Shown one piece after another: positions 1 to 9,767 of a stretch of 64,000 bases of DNA. Source of the DNA: Scytalidium lignicola (taxonomy: Eukaryota > Ascomycota > Leotiomycetes); NCBI GenBank assembly GCA_002812745.2, contig NCSJ02000128.1, forward strand, positions 50,927-114,926. The letters run 5' to 3'. The notes under the pieces are model-generated. The model had not been told where the DNA came from. It did no database searches and saw only the letters and a program-made list of their open reading frames with translations. Both the position numbers and the translations under genes were made by a program. Within the stretch, counting starts at the first letter, position 1. The number at the start of each line of letters is the position of its first letter.

Positions 1-1
1 T

Positions 2-976
2 CAAGTTGATAGTTCAAGGGTTGTCAAAGCAATCACCCCCTGGACAAGCACGCACTACCTTCCGTCAATATCAGACTACACCAGTCTAGCAATTCTCGCC
101 GATCTACCACGACTACTTGAAGAGAGGTTGCCTCTCGAAAGTGGAGATCAGACTTCGAAACTTTTCAGCTTGTTTTGCAAGTACTTGGAGAGACTATGGG
201 ATAAGTGTCCCCGTCAGGTCGCAACTCTGCTCTTGAAGCACAGTACTTGCGATGATATCGTGTGGAACAGCGTAATCAACTTCCTAAAAGTGGTGAAACG
301 AGGTGAATCAGCGGTTTCCCTTCCAAACCTTCGGCGTATGGAGCTCTTGCGTCTCGTTTTGGAAAGCGGCGCCAACCCAAACATAATGATCCATATCAAA
401 AATGACATGTCCGTAGGCACCCCAAAGCTTTCAACCGGCGTGCTTCACGCGGCCGTCCAATTGCACAACCCTCAGCCAGTTGTTGAACTTTTATTTCAGC
501 ATAACGCAGATATAAACGCCTTGGATTAGAACGGCTGGACGCCGTTGGATTACGCCGTTGGATGTTACACCATATCTTTGGACACCCTTTACAACACACG
601 CACCGAAGACCTGAGCAGAAAGGAGTTCTACCTGCACAGATTAGCGGTTGCGCAGTTTCTTCTCAACCGTGGAGCAAAGATGTCCGGGGCATTCAGAACC
701 TCTTGCAATTGGCAAATTTCTGCCGAAGCTGCACATGTTGTGCACGATCTTGGCGTTCCCATCGATGACAGACTTCCTTATCCCTGGAATATGCTCAAAC
801 ATGGTTCCGCTGGCACGGGAGAAAATGTTGACTCAAGCCTAAATGCGCATTTGGACAACTTCTATTCAATTCGAGAAGTGGCCCGGGAAAATCAAGCAAC
901 GTGGTTGGCGTATGGTGCCCAGCAAGTCTATAATGCCGCCTCTTGGCTATTCAATGTCCGCCATGACAAGCCTTGA
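2..976 (+). pseudogene. Ankyrin-repeat protein, partial at left edge, with in-frame stop
   Basis: The frame is open from the first bases of the window, so the 5' part lies outside. The translation carries ankyrin-type segments such as LLRLVLESGANPN and LHAAVQ...VVELLFQHNADINALD, then NGWTPLDYAV, which is the start of the next repeat. A TAG at 527-529 falls exactly between INALD and NGWTPLDYAV and the same frame then stays open to 976, so one reading frame is broken by a single codon. CAG to TAG would be a one-base C-to-T change. No GT...AG pair around the stop offers a convincing intron. Ankyrin arrays like this commonly form the sensor end of fungal NACHT/NB-ARC proteins, but no such domain is visible here. 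It could also be a live gene with a shorter product starting near 545. Confidence 0.7.
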
Positions 977-1626
977 GAAATATGACATTGAAAGAATTCA
1001 CAGGATACGCCATTGGAAAGAGAGGAATATTTTGAGTACTCAATCAATGATCCTCCCATTTGGATTGCGGAAGATCGGTTACGATTTTCTTTCTTTCCAG
1101 CATTTTTGGCTAAGCTGGTAGGTGAGTAACGGTGTCGTGAGTCTTTTGGAGAGTTTGAAAAATAGCCTACTGACAAAACATCACGACCAGCGTCGCCTGA
1201 TCTCTCAAGCCCGACATAGTCCAAAGCCAATCTTAGCCGTACAGCCTTAATCAACCACTAGTCTTGTGGTTTACGTTCTCGACGTCCATCCGACCTACAC
1301 TCTCTATCAAATCCAACACTAGATGGCGAGTTTACGTAGCACGGAAAGAAACGGGGGTGTGAGAACCTAGGTAAAGAGTCTAGAAGGGACACTAACTGCT
1401 CTGGACATACCAAGAAACAGCCATGACACTTATGATACAAACAACGATGAGGGCCCGCAGCCTACAAAGCGACGAAAGCGGCGTCCAGAGCTTGCAGCAG
1501 CACCCTAAGATCTCCCATCTCGACAATGTGACCTGGGGCTGGTGGCAACGGCTGTTCAGCGTTATCGACTGCCGCAGGAGTCGTGAACAGCCCCACACCG
1601 TTCTTCGAACCAGCTAGCAGAACTAG

Positions 1627-1926
1627 TTCACGTTCTGCCAATACAAAGTCACTGGCGCTGAGGAATTTCATACAAGCACTATAGTGACAGACCCTAATCA
1701 GGAATATGAAATCTGCTACATCGCCGATGGGGAGATGGTTGATGGCGAACGCTACTTCTTTATGCATTAGGAGCAGACGTGGCTACATGAGTCTCCACTG
1801 AATGGGGCAAGGAAGTTGGTCGATGATTTCTTAGCTAGACGGTTCAAGGGTTCCGAAAGGCACAGAGAGAGGGCTTATCTAAAGCGAAGGCAGCAGAAGA
1901 CAAGGTCTAAGAAACGGCGAGGATGA
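1627..1926 (+). pseudogene. Chromodomain relic
   Basis: From about 1690 the frame reads EYEICYIADGEMVDGERYFF then MH, a TAG at 1768-1770, then EQTWLHESPLNGARKLVDDF, followed by a basic Lys/Arg-rich tail ending at TGA 1924-1926. The pattern (E-Y-E...I.D....DG.R.Y...HW....TW.PE..L..A..L...F) is that of a chromodomain, usually found in fungal heterochromatin proteins or retroelement integrases. The conserved Trp after His is the TAG: TGG to TAG is a G-to-A change. There is another stop at 1624-1626 upstream. No intact start exists, so this is a remnant, either of a gene or of a chromoviral element. Confidence 0.45.
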
Positions 1927-2089
1927 CCTCCGAAGCCAATTAGTCCTTAAGTGTTGGTACAGAAGGGGTTTACAGAAATGACTGGCGTGCACCGAAATAG
2001 AGATAAAAATAAATAATTATTCACAAGTAAATTAAATATGAAACCTTGTTTTAAAAAGAAGCTTACAAGATATTTAATAGCTTGTGAGT

Positions 2090-2467
2090 TCATAGCCTCA
2101 ATAACTTATTAATGAACATCATCATCGTTACTTCAGCAGATATATTATTTCCTTGGCTGTTCAATACTTGTATAAAATTGCTTATGCTTGTTAGCATCTT
2201 AGTATATTATTTTCCTAACACCTTCTCCTCTAAATCTAATGTTTCTGGATTCATCTTCTCTCCTTTTTTGTATTCGCCAAGTTTAATTAATACCAATGCA
2301 AGATTGTGTATGCTTGTTAGTATGTCAGGATATTCTTTTCTTAACACTTTCTCTCTTAAATCCAATGTCTTTCTGTGTATCTGGCCACTATGCTCTGAGT
2401 GGTTACGGCGTGGCCGACCTGCAGATTGCTGCTTGCAGTGGTTTGACGACTGGATCTGGCTGAGCAC
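2090..2467 (-). pseudogene. Tetratricopeptide-repeat (kinesin-light-chain type) relic
   Basis: On the minus strand two tandem units of about 42 residues are readable. One starts TLDLREKVLRKEYPDILTS and continues IHNLALVLIKLGEYKKGE. The next starts TLDLEEKVLGK and, after a TAA, continues YTKMLTSISNFIQVLNSQGN in the same frame. These match the TPR_10/TPR_12 repeats found at the C-terminus of fungal NB-ARC and patatin-type STAND proteins. Only about two repeats survive, there is an in-frame stop, and upstream sequence (above about 2390) no longer fits the repeat. It is therefore a fragment of a once longer gene. Confidence 0.6.
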
Positions 2468-2603
2468 AAACCTCCATTACGCAGGTCCACAGGCAATTAT
2501 TCAGATACCAGCAGAGGGCTCGAGCAAATTTGGAATCAAGGTGACCCGGAAAGGTCTAACCATCAATCGACTGAAGCGGCTCTCGGTTAGACGGCCAGAA
2601 TGA

Positions 2604-3608
2604 GTCTGAACCATAATAAAATCCACTGGTATACTCTAGATGTGACGAATTGGTGAATGGCATTACTGAGAATGCTCGAAATACGCCGCGAAGGGCATTG
2701 ATAGCGCCCTTTGTATACGTCAGATTTCTTATAGTATATTCCTGAATATACTGATTATGCCCTCAGAGTATTTATCAGTAAACCCTCCCTTGAAGAGTAC
2801 ACTGCCCTAATTTCTAGACTTTTCGACTAAGTAATGCAAGTTAAAGACTAGTGTTTCTTGGTAGTGGTGAGCCGTTTTGGGCTCCTGAAATCTGGATCCT
2901 AAATGTCGAAAATGAAAGACCGCAATACCTTGAGGGTGAGGTTGTGTGCAACCGCCTGTATACTCCTTGCATAGGGTGCGGCAGTCATTTCTGACACCTG
3001 GCAGGATCGTGGAATATTAGTGTAAAAAACCGTGTACTGTAGCTCGAGGAGTCTTTACAGGCTTCGATTAGGACTAGCCAAATATAGAGTATGATTATAT
3101 AAAAAAAAATCAGTAGGGCTGGGCTATATAGGTACCCTGCTCTACCGCCAGCAGCCCTCCGTCACGGCCTAACGTGGCTTGCACGAGACTGCGAAACTGC
3201 TGCAAAGGTTAGGCGAGCTGACCACCACCTCTGCCGCGAGCTAATGCTCGAACGCCTCCACCCATCCATAGCACAGGAGCTCAGATTTTCAACTAGAGAG
3301 CTTTTGAGGCAGCTCCAACTACAATAAGAGAGGCGTGTGTAAGTAACTGGGTAAGCTGGTCCAGCTGAAAAATAGTCATGAAAATCTGGACGAAAATGGA
3401 ATCTTCAACGCTTATCAGAGAACGAAAATAATGTTTGATAGTAACAAATGACCTTGTAAGAGAAGAAAATACCGTATAATCTACCTTAGTCGTGTCAAAT
3501 TCTGTTTCAAAACAGGTTAGACAATTCCTTCATTTTGAGTGTTCTCATCCCCCAGCCATTAGTCACACCAAANCCCCCCCCCCAGTCATAGTGTAGACTT
3601 TTAACTTT
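2604..3608. other. Gene-poor stretch with one start-less ORF fragment
   Basis: No complete gene is visible. On the plus strand, 3115-3327 is open for about 70 codons without an ATG and ends in TAA. It reads in part LTWLARDCETAAKVRRAD and ELMLERLHPSIAQELRFS, which looks like protein-coding sequence, perhaps a retroelement gag or other mobile-element fragment; I do not recognise the family. An unresolved base precedes a C9 run at 3573. Confidence 0.35.
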
Positions 3609-4457
3609 TCATTTGTAAATATCTCCATACTGAACCTTTGCCGCGTCCCTGGCGATATTCTCGCGGTATTCATGTGAACTCTTAATGGAGACAGCCGGCG
3701 CGGCGCTCCCTTCATACCTGTTTCCGTACTGAGCCTCGGCCTTATCCTGAGCAGTGTTCCCCAGGTACTTGTGATGTGAAACGACGGCCGGAAGTTTCTG
3801 GGCAGAATTATGCAACATCTCGTCGGTATCTTCAGCAACCTGCGCGAGCTCGACGATCCTGGGCTGGTTCTCCAGTGCCCGCGCGTCTTGGGCCGCGAGC
3901 GCTTGTTGGTCTGCCTTGACCATAGGGAAGAGCTCGACCAGCTGGGTGACAAAGTAGGTGACGTCCTCGAGGAGATGGTCGAAGCGAGCTTTGTCGCGAA
4001 AGACCCAGGCTGCCTTCTGTCGGAAGGTGCTCCGGTTCTGACGTTTTAGTGCTTGTTCCTGGATCTTGTTGCGCATCGCTTGCAGGCTGGGATCCAGATC
4101 TACAGCCGCACTATTAGGGCCTGTCGTAACAAGCGCGGTGGAGGTGTTTCCCGGTCTGAATCTGCTGGAGATGGCTTCGGCGGTAGCAAAGCGATCGATG
4201 ATACTGCCCAGGGTCTTCTTCACTATCTCTGCCTCGTCTGAGTTGCCAACGATGACACCAGGCTGGCCTTGACGAGTGTTGATGGCGTCCCCCCAGCGGG
4301 ACAAACGGAGCTTGACGATATCCAACTTCAAAAGGCATCTCTCGTAGTCGCCTCCAAACTCTCGCCCGACTTGGACATACTCGAAACAATCAACGCAGGT
4401 GGTGAATACAGCTGCAAGACCGACCCCGCCAATAACTAGACCGGCAACCTCAGCCAT
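3609..4457 (-). CDS. HET-S-like HeLo protein with two C-terminal amyloid-motif repeats
   Basis: A single-exon gene of 282 codons, essentially the length of the HET-s/HET-S family (289). The N-terminal part (about 1-225) is a HeLo domain: it opens with a hydrophobic glycine-rich helix (MAEVAGLVIGGVGLAA) and continues CVDCFEYVQVGREFGGDYER and LDIVKLRLSRWGD, the family's hallmark stretch. The last 55 residues hold two imperfect 20-residue repeats, HKYLGNTAQDKAEAQYGNRY (229-248) and HEYRENIARDAAKVQYGDIY (262-281). They are identical at 10 of 20 positions and separated by 13 residues, the arrangement of the HET-s prion-forming domain. By family knowledge, amyloid templating of the repeats activates the HeLo domain as a membrane-disrupting cell-death effector. 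I chose the internal ATG at 4457 because it starts exactly at the HeLo helix; a longer frame to 4583 adds 42 unconserved residues. The NLR partner that usually sits next to such genes is not seen intact. Confidence 0.88.
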   Translation of the reverse strand: MAEVAGLVIGGVGLAAVFTTCVDCFEYVQVGREFGGDYERCLLKLDIVKLRLSRWGDAINTRQGQPGVIVGNSDEAEIVKKTLGSIIDRFATAEAISSRFRPGNTSTALVTTGPNSAAVDLDPSLQAMRNKIQEQALKRQNRSTFRQKAAWVFRDKARFDHLLEDVTYFVTQLVELFPMVKADQQALAAQDARALENQPRIVELAQVAEDTDEMLHNSAQKLPAVVSHHKYLGNTAQDKAEAQYGNRYEGSAAPAVSIKSSHEYRENIARDAAKVQYGDIYK

Positions 4458-5359
4458 GATTTTATTTTGGAAGAATACTGTGACGGAATGTATTGCTGAG
4501 GACTTTCGCAGATGAGAAATCGAGCCCTCAAGATGCCCGGCTGCTGCAATTGGGGCAAGCTGGGGTCTTCTATGTAGTCCCAACCAGCAAGGCTAAGTTT
4601 GGGGGAAGGCAACTTCTTGAAGGTCTTAGTATTTGACGAGCAGTTTTGAAACTTTAGAAGACAAGTAAATAGACGTTGGCACAGAGTTTAAATGCCTCAG
4701 AATGATGTAGGAGTGTAGTCCTTTCTTTTCTTCGGCAAGGCTGGCGAAACCTGGGATTCGAGTCTCGGGTTACACGTGTGGAAGGCGGCACTGGGCGAAC
4801 TGGAGGGGAACCAATCGTTCGCGGGAAGAAGTTTGCCTATTTGCCTATTTGCCTATTTGCCATACAAATTTACCAGTGAATTGTCACGAATGCCAGCGAT
4901 AGATGTTTTCATATATGTTTTCACTGTACCCAACGACAGCATCTGTATACTGGTTACTTCTCTGGAGGTCTCTGGGCATTCTTAGAGCGGGGTCTCTGGA
5001 GCTACGTTCTGACTAAAAGGGTATAGTTCACCACCACCAAGCTGAGAGCCTTTCCTGATTGGATAGAGGCCCAGTTCACTTACGTATCGAAGAATCTCCA
5101 GAATCTCAAAATATAAGAGCTTCAAGCTATGTAATGCTAATAATGGTATTGCACAATTTATGTTTGCTGTATGATTTACACCATTTGGCGCTGACAAATC
5201 GTTAGCTCGAAACTCTATAGAGATTTACGGTAGCTCCCGTTGCTAAGGACCTCTAATTGATATTCCAACGATATCCATCCCACCTTCGCAATAGACATGG
5301 CCCAGTCTTTTCTCTATCAACTCCGGCACTTCTGAATAACTTCAAAAGCACCAGTAAAG
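4458..5359. other. Divergent intergenic region
   Basis: Lies between the starts of the HET-S-like gene and the MFS transporter gene, so it should hold both promoters. Apart from the octamer repeat I see no gene or RNA in it. Confidence 0.6.
4833..4863. repeat. Octamer tandem repeat (TTGCCTAT)
   Basis: Three perfect copies of TTGCCTAT followed by a partial fourth, in the shared upstream region of the HET-S-like gene (minus strand) and the MFS gene (plus strand). Confidence 0.9.
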
Positions 5360-7030
5360 ATGGCCAGCGCCAAAACCAATGGCAAGCAGCGCCCAATTGA
5401 TGAGGAGAGTCCTCTGCTGGGAGCAGCTACGCACACTGTCCACTCTGCATTGGAACCGCCTGAAGAGTACGCGGAATCAGATTCGTCCCAAGAGCAAGGA
5501 GAGATTGTTGTCCTCCCGAATGAGATCTCTACTGCCCGTCTCACCACCACCCTCGCCAGCATCTATGTAGGCGTCTTCCTCGGTGCTCTCGACAGCACCA
5601 TTATCGCGACCCTCTCCGCACCCATATCCACCTCCTTCAGCTCCCTCAGCTTGCTCTCCTGGTTAGCTTCAGCATACCTCATTGCCAATGCAGCCTGCCA
5701 ACCTCTCTCAGGTCGATTGACCGACATCTTCTCGCGCAGAACAGGCCTCATAGTCTCGAACATCCTTTTTGCGGCTGGAAACTTGATCTGTGGTCTCGCC
5801 AAAGATGAGTGGTCGATGATAGGCGGCAGAGTCGTGGCTGGAATGGGAGGTGGTGGGTTAATGGCCATCAGTACATTTGTGGCCTCGGATCTTGTACCGT
5901 TGAGGAAGAGAGGGGTCATTCAGGGCATTGGAAATTTGAGCTTTGGTGCCGGTGCAGGGTGTGGTGGTATTTATGGAGGCTGGGTCAATGATGTTTGGGG
6001 ATGGAGATATGCGTTCCTGAGCCAAATACCGTTCGTGATTGTTTCGGGCATTCTGGTGTCCTTTTTGGTGAATATTCCACCGAAGAAGAGCGAGAAAAGT
6101 AAGCTATCGAGAGTGGATTTCTTGGGTGCCTTCACTCTGGTTACAACGCTTGTGCTGTTGCTGCTCGGGCTCAACTCTGGTGGCAATATCGTGCCGTGGA
6201 ACCATCCGTTGGTATACGTGTCACTTCCTTTATCTGGAGTCTCTCTGGTAGCATTCATCTACATCGAAGCAAAGATTGCCAAGGAACCCGTCATTCCCGT
6301 CAAGCTCCTTTTAAACCGTACCGTCGCGGCTGCTTGCTTGACGAATTGGTTCTATACAATGCTTGCCTTCATGGGGATGTTCTATCTTCCAATCTACTTC
6401 CAAGTGAAAGGCAACACAGCTACCCAAGCTGGTGCTCGACTCATTCCACAAGCGATAGGTGCATCGTTCGGTTCGCTAGGCTGTGGTCTTATTATGAATA
6501 AAACTGGAAAGTATAAGATTCTTGGTTTGGCAGTATCTGGATGTGGGATTCTCGGCGTGGCTTTATTGCAGACGTTGAGTTTCAAGTCGCCTACTTGGCC
6601 GGCCTCCATATACCTCTTTCTGATTGGGAGTGGGTATGGTGGCATGCTTACCGTAACCCTCGTGGCCTGCCTCTCGGCTGTATCGCACGACCATCAGGCC
6701 GTCGTGACATCTGCAACCTACGCGTTCAGATCCACAGGTTCGACAATCGGGATTACGATCGGGTCGGCAGTCTATCAAAACATCTTGAACTCAGAGCTCT
6801 TTGCTAAGTTCGGAGACCAGCCAGGAGCGGAGGAGACGATCAAGAGAATCAGAGACAGTCTAGATGAGCTGAAACACTTGCCTGAGGGATGGAAGGAGGG
6901 AGTCATGGATTCTTTCGAGGATGCCTTGAAGGGAGTCTTTTGGTTAGCATTGTGGATTGGAGTGCTCAGCTTCATCACATCAACATTTATGCGACAGAAT
7001 GTTTTGCATTCTACTCTGGATAGGAAGTAG
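5360..7030 (+). CDS. MFS transporter, DHA2 / vacuolar basic amino acid (Vba/Fnx1) type
   Basis: A single exon of 556 codons with a hydrophobic pattern consistent with 14 membrane segments. Conserved features are the first-helix motif LDSTIIATLSAPI (about 78-90), the loop 2-3 motif GRLTDIFSRRTG (about 117-128) and the helix 4-6 region with AGMGGGGL and WGWRYAFL. These are typical of proton-coupled antiporters of the DHA2 branch. The soluble N-terminus contains DEESPLLG (about residues 14-21), an acidic dileucine-like signal also seen in vacuolar Vba/Fnx1 transporters. I therefore favour vacuolar transport of basic amino acids, but drug or metabolite efflux is possible, especially as a UstYa-like biosynthetic gene follows tail to tail 310 bp downstream. 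No intron is needed. Confidence 0.9.
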   Translation: MASAKTNGKQRPIDEESPLLGAATHTVHSALEPPEEYAESDSSQEQGEIVVLPNEISTARLTTTLASIYVGVFLGALDSTIIATLSAPISTSFSSLSLLSWLASAYLIANAACQPLSGRLTDIFSRRTGLIVSNILFAAGNLICGLAKDEWSMIGGRVVAGMGGGGLMAISTFVASDLVPLRKRGVIQGIGNLSFGAGAGCGGIYGGWVNDVWGWRYAFLSQIPFVIVSGILVSFLVNIPPKKSEKSKLSRVDFLGAFTLVTTLVLLLLGLNSGGNIVPWNHPLVYVSLPLSGVSLVAFIYIEAKIAKEPVIPVKLLLNRTVAAACLTNWFYTMLAFMGMFYLPIYFQVKGNTATQAGARLIPQAIGASFGSLGCGLIMNKTGKYKILGLAVSGCGILGVALLQTLSFKSPTWPASIYLFLIGSGYGGMLTVTLVACLSAVSHDHQAVVTSATYAFRSTGSTIGITIGSAVYQNILNSELFAKFGDQPGAEETIKRIRDSLDELKHLPEGWKEGVMDSFEDALKGVFWLALWIGVLSFITSTFMRQNVLHSTLDRK

Positions 7031-7339
7031 ATGGATTGGATTAGAGATATATGTGAGATATTATATGATACACGTGACTACATGGATGGAATCTTGGATG
7101 GCTAATGACCAAAAAAAACAATACCGGTGCTTATAGAACATAAAGATTATAGATATATACTTGACATTCAACTACCCTTTTTAGTTATACTGTGACGTTT
7201 GCCTCCAGCTGTCGGGTAGTATTAATTCTTATAGATAGGTTGACCTTTGTCCTTCCATCAACAGCCAGAATCATGGAAGGAATCTTGTTTCAGTTCATAT
7301 TACCGTACATATTTACAGTATTTCGATCAAGGGATCGTC

Positions 7340-8473
7340 TCATAGACGGTATTCATATCCGTGGGAGTCTTCNAAAAAGTCATTCGGTACATCTACCGGT
7401 GCCTGATGTGCTTCAGCCCACTTCCTTATCGCCTCAAAGTTTCTGCATTTATGTTTGGTGTTGAAATCAGGGTATGCGTGCGGATGAGATCGGTTCCACC
7501 ATACTTGGCCTAGCATGCCGATATCGACTGTGCACATCAGCTGTTGGCGGAGCGTGTCGAGACAGTGTGCTGTAAGATGAGCATTAGTATGAGCAATGTC
7601 TTTCTTTTTGTCTTCATCTGTATCTTTTTATAGTGACCAAAAGATAAAAGAACCTACAAACATGGACACGGACGATATCATCCGAGTTCTTGAATGCACC
7701 TTCTCCGAGTTTGTGGTAGTGGTCATAGTTATAGTATAAGGACTTCCGGAGGAGGTTCTTAATTCAAATGCATTTCAGCGGCCTATCACTTGGTATTGTA
7801 GTTGTTACTGACCAAACAATGTAGATGGTGCAGTCCTTCAACGTTTGCAACCCATCCTCCACCATATTTATCGTTTATTTGTACTTGATCAAATGTTAAA
7901 TCTGAGCCCTCTGCTTTGTCTGGTGGGATACTGGCAGCTCGATCTATGGCATATTGAAAGTGGTGTAAGCTTCTAAGGACGTATATTACAGAACTCAATG
8001 ATTAAAGCAAAAATAGAGACTCACAGTCTACTCCTAGAGACTCCCAGGCTCTATCTACTTCCGGGCCAGCTCCTTGACGAAACAAATTTTCTTTGAACAA
8101 GGAGCCGTTAAATTGAACAACATTAAAGGATATGTCTATGTCCTTTAAGAGAGGAGCTGGATATTGCATATAAGTTTACATTCAAGAGAGTTGAATGGTG
8201 ATTAAACAACTTACAATACTGGGAGACATGTCCAATGCAATACTTATTTGGGTTCTGAATGTAATATGTCCTCCCGATCCAGACTCCCGCTAAAATAGAG
8301 ATCGCGGAAATGATAAGAAGTTCTAAGAACGCAAGAACCCATATTATTTTTCTTGTTTCCCAACGTTTATAGATTTTCGAAGTTTTTGGCTTTAGCAGCA
8401 TGAACTCTGCATCCTCCTCTGATTGAGGAAGAGCAGTGAACCCTCTTTTCTCAGAGCCAGAATCTCTGGGCAT
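7340..8473 (-). CDS. UstYa-like (DUF3328) oxidase, five exons
   Basis: Exons on the minus strand: 8473-8215, 8156-8025, 7943-7813, 7757-7658, 7569-7340, all with GT...AG introns and a continuous frame giving 283 residues. The cytosolic N-terminus is followed by one membrane segment (about 43-66, WVLAFLELLIISAISILAGV). Downstream come PLLKDIDISFNVVQFNGSLF, KYGGGWVANVEGLHHLHCL and a final HVSHCLDTLRQQLMC. Both family-defining HxxHC motifs are present: HHLHC at 169-173 and HVSHC at 206-210. UstYa-family proteins act as oxidases or cyclases on ribosomal peptides (ustiloxin-type) and on other fungal metabolites. One unresolved base (7373) lies in the last exon but leaves the frame open. The tail-to-tail MFS gene and a secreted Gly/Tyr-repeat peptide 1.3 kb upstream make a small metabolic cluster conceivable but not proven. 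Confidence 0.88.
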
Positions 8474-9767
8474 GGTGGAAATTAGATATTGAATTAATAA
8501 GGAAAGTAACTCAATAAACATTTACACATTACATATGACATAAGGACTCTCTAAGTTACTGCAGACCTGAGATTGGCAATGCGTAGCTATGAGTAATGGC
8601 AATATCAAATCCATATCGACACTTTCTATGCCTAATTAAGCCATTCAATTCACACTTTACATGGTATCATTTTAAAGGCAAATAGATGATCTCGTACGAT
8701 TATTTCCCAGATTTTGGCTGACGCTGAGTATTGATACTAAGTTTCACTTGTCTCTGGATTGTACAAATCGGGTTTAAGTTGCGGCTTTCTAGTCCCTTCG
8801 GACCTTGTTTTCTTCGGCTCTTTATCAGCCTCACACATAATTACTCTCATCAGCTGTTGTCGATCTCTCGTAAATTACAATGAAGAGTAGAATTGTCTGG
8901 ATCTACGCCGGTGGTAAAGGGTGAGACATGTAATGCGGGGAATCTACTAGGGCGGGGCTGCGGGGAGGTTCGTATACTCCGAAGTCACTGCTAGATTTGT
9001 TTAGCTCATGCAGTTACTTTATCTGATATAGGCTCACCATTCATGGAGAGAAGAGACTAAGCACAAAAGAAAGAAATAGCCAAGGTCATCTTCTAGTTGC
9101 AAGAACAGAGCAATTGTCCGATCTCTATCTCTCACAATTCATAATACGGCGTTTGATACTTGGGACAGAACCAGCAAAGTATGAGCTACAATTTCGAGCT
9201 ACCACACTCTTCACCGTATTCAAATGTGTGCATATCTCCTAAGTATAGTGGAACCTGCTCGCAGTAGCTTCATCACCATTCAGTTTATGGAACCAGCAAC
9301 ACAAATTTTGGTCTAAATACCTTGGATATGTCGAATACCAAGAGATCTAGATGGAACTAAAAGCCCGGTCGGTACGTCCCAGGACAATTCCTAGAGGCTG
9401 AGTGTATAGACCCGATGTTGTGCATCAGCCACCCCATCAAAGAACTCCTCTATCGCGGAGTGAAAGCATTGGGTGAGTAATAGTGTCTTGTATGCTTGGT
9501 ATTCTCGCGGCTGATCATAGCCCTATAGGTGCAAAAGTTAAATTTCCATCTCAACAGGTGATTATACTATGCCGCATTTTGATTAAGTCAAGACGAGAAG
9601 CTATTTACTTAGCGTAGTGAGAGGGTTTTATATAAACCTTCGATTCTAGCGCTGAAGTCTCCTGGATCTTGAGCAGCTCCTCCATGCCAAATCTAATATC
9701 TTAAAAAGCTTCGTCGCCAAAAGAAAACCAATCTCAAACTCCACTACATTTACTACTATCTATCACA
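8474..9767. other. Divergent intergenic region
   Basis: Separates the UstYa-like gene from the Gly/Tyr peptide gene. Besides the TATA box near the latter I see no gene or RNA. Confidence 0.5.
9629..9636 (+). promoter_or_regulatory. TATA box of the Gly/Tyr peptide gene
   Basis: TATATAAA 132 bp upstream of the ATG at 9768, placed as expected for a strongly expressed fungal gene with a leader of about 100 nt. Confidence 0.55.

Noticed and set aside
4740..4785. Possible tRNA T-arm (GATTCGAGTCTC)
   Set aside because: No matching anticodon, D-arm or acceptor stem can be drawn around it.
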